A stretch of 64,000 bases of DNA from Bacteroidales bacterium (lineage in GTDB: Bacteria > Bacteroidota > Bacteroidia > Bacteroidales > Tenuifilaceae). The position numbers and the translations under genes are program-made. Below the pieces are notes generated by a model. The model was not told where the DNA came from. It did not search any database and saw only the letters and a list, made by a program, of their open reading frames with translations. Where the stretch lies: NCBI GenBank assembly GCA_013141385.1, contig JABFRB010000028.1, forward strand, positions 1 through 64,000, in the 5' to 3' direction. Shown in pieces: positions 1 through 8,592 of this stretch. Numbering within the stretch: position 1 is the stretch's first letter; every line of letters begins with the position of its first letter.

Positions 1-538
1 AGAGAAGAGTAAGGGTCTTTAGCTGAACTTAGATCTTATAATCTGGCGGAGCTACTAGTTCACCTTTACTCTTCTGGTTAATCGGTATTGAAAATTAATG
101 TTTTTATTTGAATGCAAATCTAAAGGCAGAGCTAGTTCGGCAGAGCCAATGACACCTTACATCAAGCTGACGTTATTTAATATCCCACTAAAATAAAAAG
201 ATAGGAATAGTTACTCCTACTTCCTACCAAACCTCTAATTAACATGTAGTTGGATTTTATCACTTCATTTGTGCAATATTTGAATAAAGAGATTCCGTAG
301 AATATTGTTATTTTCAAAAAATTTAATCCACTGCCTTGAAATGTTGAATGAAGTAAAGCATTATTTTCCAAAACAAGTAGATTTTTGGATTTGTTCAGAA
401 CCAAGTTGGTGAGTTAGACATCTTAACCCGACCAGTAACATAATAAAAGAGTCACGCAAAATAGGCTATTTGCATTTACCTCTGTTAAACTTTGTTAAGC
501 CTATTCGTGAGCCTTACATAAAAGCTAACTTTGTTGAT
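1..538. other. No supported gene; upstream of histidine kinase
   Basis: I see no convincing gene here. A 75-codon minus-strand reading frame (177-404) has no recognisable motif and no clear start signal. A 10-bp perfect inverted repeat (3-12 and 67-76) with a 54-nt spacer lies at the window edge and could be the tail of something that begins outside. The promoter of the histidine kinase must lie in the last few hundred bases, but no clear TTTG / TAnnTTTG pair was found. Confidence 0.4.
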
Positions 539-2146
539 ATGAGTAGAAAGCTAATCTGGATTTTAACCATAATTATTTCATTTGCAACATTTGGATTAAT
601 CCTTGTTCAATCCAAATGGGTTAGAATTGCAATTGATGTAAAAGAAGAACAGTTTGTTCAGTCGGCAAATTTGGCTATGACAAGCATAATTGAAGAGGTT
701 GTACAACAAGAAACAATTTTACAAATTGTTGGCGAAATAAAACCTTACTCGACAATAAGTTCCACAGGAAAATCAAGACTAACTTATAGTACAAGTATAC
801 TAAATCAAACCCGAAGTGGTTATCGAAGTCTTCAAAAAGACCGTGAAGTATTCACCTTAAATCAACTTGACTCACTAAAAATTCCCACAATTATTGGCAT
901 CAGTACCAGTGATTCAATTAGGATAAACAAGGCTAACAAAATTAACGAATCATATTACAATCCTTCCAAATCCTCCGCCAAGAAGAATTTTTCAGACCTA
1001 AACCTCAACCTTGGAATTGATAATAGACTCCTCAATAAAACAATATTTGTTGAAAAAACTATAGATAATATGATTCGAATCGAGCAACCTATTGAGAAAC
1101 GAATTACCAAAGAGGTGCTTGATACTATAATTCGAGGAGAACTACTGCGTAAGGGTATTACTGCTAAGTTTGAGTATCGTGTATGCAATGAGCAGGATAG
1201 CACCGTTTACAAATCAAAATACTATAGCAGACAAATCAAAGGGGTTATTCTTAGGAATCAACTTTTTCCAAATGATTTCTTTGCACGTAGATATTTTCTA
1301 AATATCTACTTCCCAAACCAAAAGTCATATATCTTAAGCTCAATTGTGCTTATGACTATAACAACATTCCTGTTGACACTTATAATCGTTTTTAGTTTTT
1401 CAGTTACAATACTAATAATATTCCGACAAAAACGTCTCTCGGAAATAAAAAGTGATTTTGTAAGCAATATGACTCATGAGTTGAAAACGCCAATTTCAAC
1501 AATTTCCCTTGCTGCTCAAATGCTTAATGATAAAAGCATCCCGGTTGAAAGGAAAAACTTAAATTATCTTGGAGGTGTTATTGCCGACGAAAGTAAACGG
1601 CTTGGATTGCAGGTTGAAAAAGTGCTCCAAATGGCAATTTTTGAAAAAACCAAACTAAAATTAAAACTAAAAGATATAGATATTCACCAGATTATAGATA
1701 AAGTGGCTTCTAATTTTAAAATTCAAATTGACAATGCAGGAGGAAATCTTCATTGCCAACTTTCTGCATCGGATTATAATATATACGCAGATGAAATTCA
1801 CATTACAAATGTTATAATAAACCTACTTGATAACGCTTTGAAGTATCGTAATGGTCACCCAAGTATCATTTTATCAACACAATCGGCAACTAATGGAATA
1901 ATTATTGCCGTAAAAGATAACGGGATAGGTATTAGTCGTGATAATCTAAAAAGAATTTTCGATCAGTTTTATCGAGTTCCTACTGGAAATATTCATAATG
2001 TGAAAGGTTTTGGGCTCGGTCTTAGCTATGTTAAGAAAATAACAGAAGCTCATGGGGGTAAAATTTGGGTAGAAAGTACAATAGGTGAAGGAAGTGTTTT
2101 TTCAATATACCTGCCAAATGCAGGCCCAAACGATAGAATTCAATAA
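539..2146 (+). CDS. Two-component sensor histidine kinase
   Basis: Membrane sensor kinase that should autophosphorylate on His and pass the phosphate to the response regulator encoded 17 bp downstream. An N-terminal membrane segment (about residues 7-25) is followed by a roughly 240-residue periplasmic sensor region with no family I recognise and a second membrane segment near 267-295. The HisKA motif MTHELKTPI puts the phospho-acceptor at His313. The HATPase_c domain shows NLLDNALKYR (N box), DNGIGIS (G1), FDQFYRV (F box) and GFGLGLSYV (G2). I chose the ATG at 539 over an in-frame start at 470 because it places the membrane segment directly at the N-terminus. The signal sensed is unknown. 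Confidence 0.93.
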   Translation: MSRKLIWILTIIISFATFGLILVQSKWVRIAIDVKEEQFVQSANLAMTSIIEEVVQQETILQIVGEIKPYSTISSTGKSRLTYSTSILNQTRSGYRSLQKDREVFTLNQLDSLKIPTIIGISTSDSIRINKANKINESYYNPSKSSAKKNFSDLNLNLGIDNRLLNKTIFVEKTIDNMIRIEQPIEKRITKEVLDTIIRGELLRKGITAKFEYRVCNEQDSTVYKSKYYSRQIKGVILRNQLFPNDFFARRYFLNIYFPNQKSYILSSIVLMTITTFLLTLIIVFSFSVTILIIFRQKRLSEIKSDFVSNMTHELKTPISTISLAAQMLNDKSIPVERKNLNYLGGVIADESKRLGLQVEKVLQMAIFEKTKLKLKLKDIDIHQIIDKVASNFKIQIDNAGGNLHCQLSASDYNIYADEIHITNVIINLLDNALKYRNGHPSIILSTQSATNGIIIAVKDNGIGISRDNLKRIFDQFYRVPTGNIHNVKGFGLGLSYVKKITEAHGGKIWVESTIGEGSVFSIYLPNAGPNDRIQ

Positions 2147-2163
2147 CTCAAAAAAAACGAACA

Positions 2164-2856
2164 ATGGAAAATAGAATAATAAGGATTCTGCTTGCAGAAG
2201 ACGATGAAAACTTAGGAATGTTGCTAAAAGAGTATCTTCAAGCAAAGGATTTTGAGGTTGACCTTTATAAAGATGGGGAAAAAGCATATAAAGGATTTCA
2301 AAATAAATATTATGACATTTGCATCCTAGATGTTATGATGCCCATTAAGGATGGGTTTACCCTTGCTAGAGAAATAAGGATGTCTAATAGCAGTATGCCC
2401 ATTCTTTTCCTTACAGCCAAATCAATGAAAGATGACATAATTGAAGGCTTTTCGCTTGGGGCAGACGATTACATGACAAAACCATTTAGCATTGAAGAAT
2501 TGCTTATGCGCTTAGAGGCTATCCTAAGACGTACCCGAAAAGATTCAGTTACAACAAGTCAAAGTATTTTTCAAGTTGGCAAATATACATTTGATGCAAT
2601 GAAGCAGACCCTCCAAATTGGAGATAATATCCGTAAACTAACCACCAAAGAGAGTGAGTTGCTAAAATATTTAAGCGTAAATAAAAATGCTATTCTTGAT
2701 AGAAATTTTGCGCTAAAGACCATTTGGGTAGATGACAGCTACTTTAATGCTAGAAGCATGGATGTATACATTACAAAACTCCGTAAATACTTAAAGGGTG
2801 ATCCAACCATTGAGATTATTAATGTTCGGGGAAAGGGATTTAAGCTTATTTCGTAG
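2164..2856 (+). CDS. OmpR/PhoB-family response regulator
   Basis: DNA-binding response regulator of 230 aa, co-transcribed with the kinase just upstream. The receiver domain (about 1-125) has the acidic pair EDDE, the phospho-acceptor Asp56 in CILDVMMP, the conserved Thr in LFLTAKS and the Lys in DYMTKPF. The C-terminal winged-helix domain (about 135-230) carries the typical RSMDVYITKLRKYL recognition region and ends with a RGKGFKL hairpin. All receiver catalytic residues are present, so it should be phosphorylatable. Its targets cannot be read from the window. The next gene is 170 bp away and may or may not be in the same transcript. Confidence 0.95.
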   Translation: MENRIIRILLAEDDENLGMLLKEYLQAKDFEVDLYKDGEKAYKGFQNKYYDICILDVMMPIKDGFTLAREIRMSNSSMPILFLTAKSMKDDIIEGFSLGADDYMTKPFSIEELLMRLEAILRRTRKDSVTTSQSIFQVGKYTFDAMKQTLQIGDNIRKLTTKESELLKYLSVNKNAILDRNFALKTIWVDDSYFNARSMDVYITKLRKYLKGDPTIEIINVRGKGFKLIS

Positions 2857-2968
2857 TTTTTTCATCAATATTCTCAAACAAGATTAGCTATTTAGAACCT
2901 TTAACCTTCTTTTTCGTTATATTTGTCAAAGGATTGGCATAGTTTTAGTCTATTAATTCTTTCTTTTT

Positions 2969-3024
2969 AAAAAATATTTTGTATTATTAGCATTATGTTC
3001 TTAGTATTCAGACAAAATATTTTG
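2969..3024 (+). repeat. Pair of 12-bp AT-rich repeats upstream of DUF1987 gene
   Basis: The 12-mer AAAATATTTTGT, whose first ten bases are a perfect palindrome, occurs at about 2971-2982 and again at about 3014-3025, immediately before the start of the DUF1987 gene. The arrangement looks like a pair of operator half-sites, but the composition is AT-rich and chance is possible. Confidence 0.3.
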
Positions 3025-3029
3025 TGACC

Positions 3030-3419
3030 ATGGAAAAAATATTAATTGACCCTACAAACGAGACACCCAAGGTGGTTCTTGATAAAGATAGTAACAGGTT
3101 TGAAATTTCCGGTAACTCCCTGCCAGAGGATGTTAACTCATTCTATACTCCAATCCTTTCATGGTTTGATGAATACACCTCCAGTCCAAATTTAAAAACT
3201 GAGGTTGTATTAAATTTTGAGTACTACAACACTTCATCATCTAAGATGATATTAAAGATTCTCGAAAAATTCAAAGAAATTCACAGGAAGGGCTTTGATG
3301 TAGAAATTCAATGGCATTACATGGATGATGATGAGGATATGATTGAGGCAGGGGAAGATTATTCCGAACACGTAAAAGTGCCATTTAAATTTGTCTCACA
3401 CCAAAGATCCAACAATTGA
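3030..3419 (+). CDS. DUF1987 / SiaC-like regulatory phosphoprotein
   Basis: Small cytosolic protein of the DUF1987 family. In Pseudomonas aeruginosa the member SiaC is phosphorylated on Thr68 by the kinase SiaB and, when unphosphorylated, activates the diguanylate cyclase SiaD. Here the family signatures are visible: TPKVVLD, an FEISG strand, PEDV..FY.PIL.WFDEY, and NTSSSK, whose Thr falls at residue 68 when counted from the ATG at 3030. An acidic MDDDEDM stretch lies near the C-terminus. I prefer this ATG to the GTG six bases upstream, as paralogues start MEK or MKS. The gene ends 24 bp before the GH16-fold gene, so the two are probably co-transcribed. The partner and output are unknown. It is one of five paralogues in the window. 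Confidence 0.85.
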   Translation: MEKILIDPTNETPKVVLDKDSNRFEISGNSLPEDVNSFYTPILSWFDEYTSSPNLKTEVVLNFEYYNTSSSKMILKILEKFKEIHRKGFDVEIQWHYMDDDEDMIEAGEDYSEHVKVPFKFVSHQRSNN

Positions 3420-3443
3420 TCTAACCTTGAAATATCCCATCAA

Positions 3444-4931
3444 ATGGATAGCATAATCTTAAAACTTCGACTTCTAGCATTAAGGATTACTGGTAAATTC
3501 CCAAAAGTTGATGCTGTTGAAGCCAAGGAAAAAGCCCTTCAAAACGAATTTGAGGAGTTTAACCTTTTTGCTAAATCAGACGAGTTACTAAGATTTCAGG
3601 AACTTAAAACCTGGATCGAAACTAAAGAGCATGAGCAGGTTAGACTAGACCTAAAAGCCAAAACATTCAAATCCTCCGTTGAGTTTCAAACTGAAAAAGA
3701 ATTTATTACTCTGCGCAAAAATAAGGCTTTAAAAGATTATTTAATGCTCACCCAAACTAATACTCCTAAAGAGTATACCGATATTGATAAATCGGGATTA
3801 CCTCAGAAATTTATTGAACTTAAAGCATACATAACCAGCCCAGAATACAAGAAGGAAAGAAAACGATTTGTGGCTGAAAATACCGATGAGTATAAAAAAG
3901 AACTTGCATTTAATGAATTAAAACAGAATGAGCAGGTTAAAAAATTCTTCACCCTTAAGAAATCTAAATCGTTACAAAACTACTTTCAGATCAAGGATTC
4001 AGATATACTACCAAGATATAACAAATTAAAGGATCAGGTTGATTCCCCAGACTTTAAGGAAAAGAAAGTCTACCTATTATCTACCGACAAATTTGAGAAA
4101 ACAGAACAGTACCAAAAACTTCAAGAATACAATAAGTTAAAACAATCCGAAAAAATTCGTTGGTACTTTAAGGCCATTAAGGATGATAAGTTTAAGGAGA
4201 TTAAAAAATGGGAGTTGACCTTTAGTGAAGAATTTGAGAGTAAAAAACTTGATCAGCAAAAATGGCTCACAAAATTTTTCTGGGGTGAAGCATTACTAAA
4301 CAGCAGCTATTCCCTTGCTTCTGATAGTCATTGGTATACCGATGGCAATAACATTTCAATTGATAAAAGCATCCTTAAAATATCTACACGCAAGGAGAAA
4401 GCAAGTGGCTTATCCTGGGATTCAAAATATGGTTTTATCCCTAAGGAGTTTGACTATACATCTGGTGTTATTAGTACTGGGAATTCATTCCGTCAGCAAC
4501 ATGGTCGATTCGAAGCAAAAATCAAAATCACATCTTTAGAGGGAATTTACCATGCATTCTGGTTGGTAGGTGATAAAATGCTACCAGAGGTTGATATATT
4601 CAGGAAAAAAGGCGATGGTTCTTCTGCTCTTCAGGGCGCATTTTTCTGGGAGAATGGACAAAAGGGAAAACCAAAAAAGAGTATTACATCTGTTGGTGGA
4701 CTTTCCCTCGATTCTGAGTTTTATATTCTAGGTGTTGATTGGGACGAGCAAAAAATAACATGGAAAATAAATGGTATTCCATTTAAAGTAGAAACCAATA
4801 ACCTACCCAAAGGTGCGGTTTACCTAGTATTATCTTCAGGGGTAAATGGTAAAATAGATGAATCGAAACTACCTATAACCCTTGAGGTTGATTGGGTAAA
4901 ATGCTGGACTCATAAAAAAGATCAAGTATAA
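3444..4931 (+). CDS. GH16-fold (laminarinase-like) protein with N-terminal repeats, probably non-catalytic
   Basis: A 495-residue protein without a signal peptide. The first ~250 residues are charged, helical and repetitive: units of roughly 80 residues with recurring ELK..I.SPEYK, KQNEQVKKFF and LPRYNKLKD patterns. Residues ~255-495 match the concanavalin A-like fold of glycoside hydrolase family 16, with HGRFEAKIKI, HAFWLVG, GVDWDEQKITWKINGIPF and the closing EVDWVKCW. The family active site E-x-D-x-(x)-E appears as PEVDIFRK: the nucleophile Glu382 and Asp384 are present, but the acid/base Glu is replaced by Phe386/Arg387. It may therefore bind glycans rather than cut them, yet it appears cytosolic. 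It follows a SiaC-like gene by 24 bp. Function unknown. Confidence 0.75.
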   Translation: MDSIILKLRLLALRITGKFPKVDAVEAKEKALQNEFEEFNLFAKSDELLRFQELKTWIETKEHEQVRLDLKAKTFKSSVEFQTEKEFITLRKNKALKDYLMLTQTNTPKEYTDIDKSGLPQKFIELKAYITSPEYKKERKRFVAENTDEYKKELAFNELKQNEQVKKFFTLKKSKSLQNYFQIKDSDILPRYNKLKDQVDSPDFKEKKVYLLSTDKFEKTEQYQKLQEYNKLKQSEKIRWYFKAIKDDKFKEIKKWELTFSEEFESKKLDQQKWLTKFFWGEALLNSSYSLASDSHWYTDGNNISIDKSILKISTRKEKASGLSWDSKYGFIPKEFDYTSGVISTGNSFRQQHGRFEAKIKITSLEGIYHAFWLVGDKMLPEVDIFRKKGDGSSALQGAFFWENGQKGKPKKSITSVGGLSLDSEFYILGVDWDEQKITWKINGIPFKVETNNLPKGAVYLVLSSGVNGKIDESKLPITLEVDWVKCWTHKKDQV

Positions 4932-4938
4932 ATACAGC

Positions 4939-4970
4939 AAAGGAGGTTCTTAAGCCTCCTTTTATTTTTT
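4939..4970 (+). terminator. Rho-independent terminator after GH16-fold gene
   Basis: Stem AAAGGAGG / CCTCCTTT with a short loop, followed by a T-rich tract, eight bases after the stop codon. Confidence 0.8.
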
Positions 4971-5017
4971 ACAGCCTAAGAACCAAAAAGACACATTAGA
5001 CTCTTCCGGGTCTACCG

Positions 5018-5349
5018 ACTCTGGAAGGTCTTGCTTAATGGAAAATCCTACTGAAATCTTTAAAATTTAATTTTGAGAAGATTATAATACATAACACCCA
5101 ATATTTTTTCGAATAAAATTCAAGGAATAAATATTTCGGTGCTACGCATCTATACCTATATTCTACTTTATTCTCTACAAATATTCAGTTACTACGCAGC
5201 AAAGAAGGTGTAGAGCACCTCAATATTTGTAGAATCATTAATCACCCCAATAATTTAGGTGCGTAGCACCGTAATATCTCCAGAACCTTCCAGCCCCTAA
5301 AACTCTGGAAGGTCTTACCTAATGGAAAAACCTGCTAGAGTCTAAAAGA
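5018..5349. repeat. Intergenic repeat mosaic (two diverged copies plus GGTGC..GCACC units)
   Basis: A block sharing CTCTGGAAGGTCTT...TAATGGAAAA occurs at 5018-5060 and again at 5302-5349. The second copy carries hairpins CCTTCCAG/CTGGAAGG (5286-5313) and CTGCTAG/CTAGCAG (5331 onward). Between the two copies lie several variants of GGTGC(G/T)(T/A)(A/C)GCACC joined to 'aatatttgtag', including a perfect GGTGCGTAGCACC palindrome near 5260. These look like small non-coding palindromic repeat families. Copies of similar repeats are common between genes in Bacteroidota. No coding signal is seen. Confidence 0.6.
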
Positions 5350-5413
5350 CCTAGCAGAGTTTTGATAGGTTTACAACTCATAACACCATAATACTCCACT
5401 GAAAAAGAGCCAA

Positions 5414-5523
5414 AGTTTCACGCAAAACACGCAGCAATAAAACGCAAAGACCACAAAGCACTGATTTTGTAAACCAAACTCTTTGTGAACTTTGCGAAAC
5501 CCTTGGCAATCTTTGCGTGAACC
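5414..5523. repeat. Imperfect inverted repeat, 'CACGCAAAG' family
   Basis: The left arm (from 5416, TTTCACGCAAAACACGCAGC, then AACGCAAAG, CACAAAG) is the imperfect reverse complement of the right arm (CTTTGTGAACTTTGCG ... CTTTGCGTGA, about 5480-5521). The same sequence family recurs at 8584-8710 and 35023-35081, with a fragment near 30470-30515, always between genes. Confidence 0.6.
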
Positions 5524-5620
5524 CCTAAGGACTCAACGAAGTAAAAAATTCTTTTTGGACACCCTTTAATATCTTATTCAGCACCACAATTTAAGCTCAG
5601 GCAGTAGTAAGTATTGCTAA

Positions 5621-5746
5621 TTAAAAAACACCATCTTTTGTAGTTGGGTCTCCGTCACCACCCCTAATTTGGAGTAGTTCATTAATATTAAGGGTTTTAA
5701 ATCCTTTTGCCACTTTTTTTTCTTTTCTTTTTTTTAACGTTTTCAT
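5621..5746 (-). CDS. Putative double-glycine-leader peptide precursor (RiPP/secreted peptide-like), 41 aa
   Basis: A 41-codon minus-strand frame, ATG at 5746 and TAA at 5621. The very basic N-terminus (seven Lys and one Arg in the first 14 residues) is followed by NINELLQIRGGDGDPTT and a short Asp/Thr/Lys-rich tail. The E-L-L-x-I-x-G-G segment is the classic double-glycine leader used by C39-peptidase ABC exporters and seen on many Bacteroidota peptide precursors. Cleavage after GG would release an 11-residue product with no Cys and no Ser but two Thr. The gene is divergent from the CHAT protease gene, with 89 bp between the two start codons. No exporter or maturase gene is present in the window. 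There is no recognisable ribosome-binding site, which is normal for this phylum. It might be a chance frame, but the leader pattern argues otherwise. Confidence 0.6.
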   Translation of the reverse strand: MKTLKKRKEKKVAKGFKTLNINELLQIRGGDGDPTTKDGVF

Positions 5747-5776
5747 AATCTTAGGTTTTTAGTTAAACTTTTAGTT

Positions 5777-5784
5777 TATTTTTG
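5777..5784 (+). promoter_or_regulatory. Candidate -7 box (TATTTTTG) for CHAT gene
   Basis: Matches the Bacteroidota TAnnTTTG -7 consensus about 50 bp before the preferred ATG of the CHAT gene. No good TTTG -33 partner is visible. Confidence 0.35.
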
Positions 5785-5835
5785 TATTTATACTTAGTTT
5801 TTCGGCGCACTGTTAAGAACATTATCGCAATAATA

Positions 5836-8592
5836 ATGAATTCTTTTAAATCACAGTTTAATTACTTGATATTCAAAAATCTTGTTTTATTCTTAGCGGG
5901 TTTTTTTGTTGCTCTGACAGTAGATGCACAACAACTTACTAATGCCAATTATGCAAGTATACTTTACGATAGCAGTAAGGTATACTATTCAGTTGGAAAT
6001 TATAATAATGCTATAAAAGATTTAAATAGAATTCTTCTGCTAAAGAGTAAGTTACCAGATGATAACAGTCCTGAATACTTTAAGATATATAACCTGTTTG
6101 GGGTAGTTTATAGAAGACAGGGTGATCTAAGTAGGGCTATTGATTTTTACAAAAAAGCATCAAAAAGTACTTCCGATATTTTTAACTTATCAGTTATCAA
6201 TGGAAATATTGCCAATATTTATTCCTTAAAGGGAGATTATTCAAAAGCCATTTACTACTACGAAAACACCCTTCAGGTACTTGAAAAAAGCGATGATTCG
6301 AAGAGGTATCGCTACATGGCCGACTACAATCATAATGTTGGCTTTTGCTACTATAAGTTGGAGAATTACAGCCTTGCCCGAGATTACTACTTAAAAAGCA
6401 TTCAACTTGCCGAAAAGAATAAGCTGGGAGGGGTAGGTGAAACTTACTATAATAGTGGGCTAGTATATCAAAAACTAGACAGCTTGGAAAAAGCAAATTA
6501 TTGCTTTAAAAAGGCCATTGAATGTAATACCAAGGAGTTTGGAGAAAATCACTATATGACAGGAATGGCATATATGAACTATGCTGCCTTTTATTCAGAT
6601 ATCCGTGATTATAAGAATAGTTCTAAACTGTATAAAAAATCTCTTGCTATTTTGCAAAACACTCTTGGAGATAAACATCCTTATACATCGTTATGTCTTA
6701 AAAATATTGGATTTTTAAACTATCAATTGAATCAATACAAACAGGCTTTGATCTATTTTCAAAAATCACTTATAGCAAAGATATATAACTATAATGATAG
6801 CTCAGTATATGTAAATCCAGTCCCTGATATATTTCCAGACATGGATTTACTAGTTGTACTAAAACTAAAAGCACAGGCTTTTAAAAAATTGTCGGAACGC
6901 GAAAGAAAGGAAGAAAATCTTAAAGCAGCTCTTGCAACCCTTGAACTTACAACAGTTTTTATTGAGCAACTACGTACGGGTTATCTGTACGAGGGTTCTA
7001 AGCTGCAAATAGCAGCAAAGGAGCACGAAACTTACCTGTCTATAGTAGAAATAGCCAATGCCCTATACGAAATTTCAGGCGATTCTAAATACTTGGGTAT
7101 AGCATTTCGGTATGCTGAGTATAGCAAGTACGCTGTACTCAGGGAACTGAAAAACGAGGAAATGGCCAAGGGGGTTGCTGGAATACCCGATAGCATTAGC
7201 GATAACGAGCGTAGGGTAAAACAGCAAATTGCCAGCATTCGAATGCAGGTGGCAGATGAGAGCAAACTGGAACACCCGAATAGGCCGAAGATAGATAGGT
7301 GGAACGAGCAGCTGTTCAGCCTATACCAGAACCTTGAGGGGCTAATGCAGAGGCTCGAAAGCAATTATCCGCTTTACTTCAAGCAAAAGTATAGCAACCA
7401 AGTTGTAAGCGTAGAGCAGCTGCAGAAGTCAATGGGCAAAAATGAAGCTATACTCGAATACGTACTCGGCAACAATGCATTATATACCTTTACCATTACT
7501 AAGGAAACATTCCAACTTGTAAAGCAGGAGGCTGATAGTACCAGCCACACAAGTCTTAACTTTTTAATATCAGCCCTGCATAGCGAATACTCATCGGATT
7601 ATGCTGCCTACAGGAATTCCGCTTATGCCCTTTACAAGAAACTTATCTACCCCGTTGAGCCTTTGCTAAAAAACAAAAGCCTACTTATAATCCCAGATGG
7701 TGGGCTGAACCTTATCGCCTTTGATATACTCATAGACAAACCTTATCGGGATGGCGATAAGCGTGATTACAGGCAAGAATCATATTTACTAAAGAAATAT
7801 CCTATAGGCTATGCCTACTCGGCTACTTTATACAATAATACCTTAAGCAATACGTATAAAGGTTCACCCGATTTTCTTGGAATTGCACCCGATTACAAAA
7901 ACTCAAAGGATTCGCTAAGAAGCATTCCCTTGGGGTTACAGAATATTAGGAAGATTGCTCTGCTTACATTCGGAAAATCGCTAACGGGGAATAGTGCAAC
8001 TGAAGGGGCGTTTAAAAAATATTGTGGTAGGTACGGTATTATCCATTTCTACGCACATGGTTTTGAGGATACTCTTAACCCAGCCAACTCAAAACTTGTT
8101 CTATCCGCCCCTACAGATTCTGTAAACGATGGATACCTGCACGCCTGGGAGGTTTACAATATGCAACTGAATGCAGAACTGGTGGTGCTTGCATCCTGTT
8201 ACTCTGGATCCGGCAAAATGTCGAAGGGAGAAGGAGTGCTGAGCTTAAGTAGAAGTTTTATGTATGCTGGTAGCAAATCGTTAATAATGTCGCTTTGGGT
8301 TGCTTATGATAGATCCACAAACAGTATACTAAATAGTTTTTACCTGAATATGCTAAAAGGGATGCGAAAGGATGAGGCTCTTAGACTTGCAAAACTAGAG
8401 TATCTGGAAAATGCCGACCTAGCATCCCCACGTTTTTGGGCTGGTATAGTAGTAAATGGAAACCAAAATGCCTTATACAGTTATTGGTACTTAAAAAAGG
8501 CAATTATAGCAACTATAATTATTTTAATACTATTCCTCATTTTCAGAAAACGAAAAACGATAGGAACCAAGTTAAGGAAATTTTCACGCTAA
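5836..8592 (+). CDS. TPR-CHAT caspase-like protease, exported and membrane anchored
   Basis: A 918-residue protein from the ATG at 5836. An upstream in-frame ATG at 5782 would put 18 charged residues before the signal peptide. A signal peptide ends near VDAQQ. At least seven tetratricopeptide repeats follow (about residues 30-330), then a helical linker and a C-terminal CHAT domain (about 600-880). The CHAT caspase dyad is intact: His741 in HFYAHGF and Cys788 in LASCYSGSG. A single membrane segment (about 889-905) followed by basic RKRK suggests anchoring with the protease domain outside the cytoplasm. CHAT is a clan CD peptidase domain related to separase and caspases; TPRs usually bind the client. 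The substrate is unknown. Its neighbours are a divergent GG-leader peptide gene and a convergent membrane TPR gene. Confidence 0.88.
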   Translation: MNSFKSQFNYLIFKNLVLFLAGFFVALTVDAQQLTNANYASILYDSSKVYYSVGNYNNAIKDLNRILLLKSKLPDDNSPEYFKIYNLFGVVYRRQGDLSRAIDFYKKASKSTSDIFNLSVINGNIANIYSLKGDYSKAIYYYENTLQVLEKSDDSKRYRYMADYNHNVGFCYYKLENYSLARDYYLKSIQLAEKNKLGGVGETYYNSGLVYQKLDSLEKANYCFKKAIECNTKEFGENHYMTGMAYMNYAAFYSDIRDYKNSSKLYKKSLAILQNTLGDKHPYTSLCLKNIGFLNYQLNQYKQALIYFQKSLIAKIYNYNDSSVYVNPVPDIFPDMDLLVVLKLKAQAFKKLSERERKEENLKAALATLELTTVFIEQLRTGYLYEGSKLQIAAKEHETYLSIVEIANALYEISGDSKYLGIAFRYAEYSKYAVLRELKNEEMAKGVAGIPDSISDNERRVKQQIASIRMQVADESKLEHPNRPKIDRWNEQLFSLYQNLEGLMQRLESNYPLYFKQKYSNQVVSVEQLQKSMGKNEAILEYVLGNNALYTFTITKETFQLVKQEADSTSHTSLNFLISALHSEYSSDYAAYRNSAYALYKKLIYPVEPLLKNKSLLIIPDGGLNLIAFDILIDKPYRDGDKRDYRQESYLLKKYPIGYAYSATLYNNTLSNTYKGSPDFLGIAPDYKNSKDSLRSIPLGLQNIRKIALLTFGKSLTGNSATEGAFKKYCGRYGIIHFYAHGFEDTLNPANSKLVLSAPTDSVNDGYLHAWEVYNMQLNAELVVLASCYSGSGKMSKGEGVLSLSRSFMYAGSKSLIMSLWVAYDRSTNSILNSFYLNMLKGMRKDEALRLAKLEYLENADLASPRFWAGIVVNGNQNALYSYWYLKKAIIATIIILILFLIFRKRKTIGTKLRKFSR

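Noticed and set aside
1-76. Inverted repeat at the window start as a transposon end
   Set aside because: Only a 10-bp match with no transposase or target duplication visible; the rest would lie outside the window.
177-404. 75-codon minus-strand frame
   Set aside because: No motif, no plausible neighbours, AT-rich chance composition; not supported as a gene.
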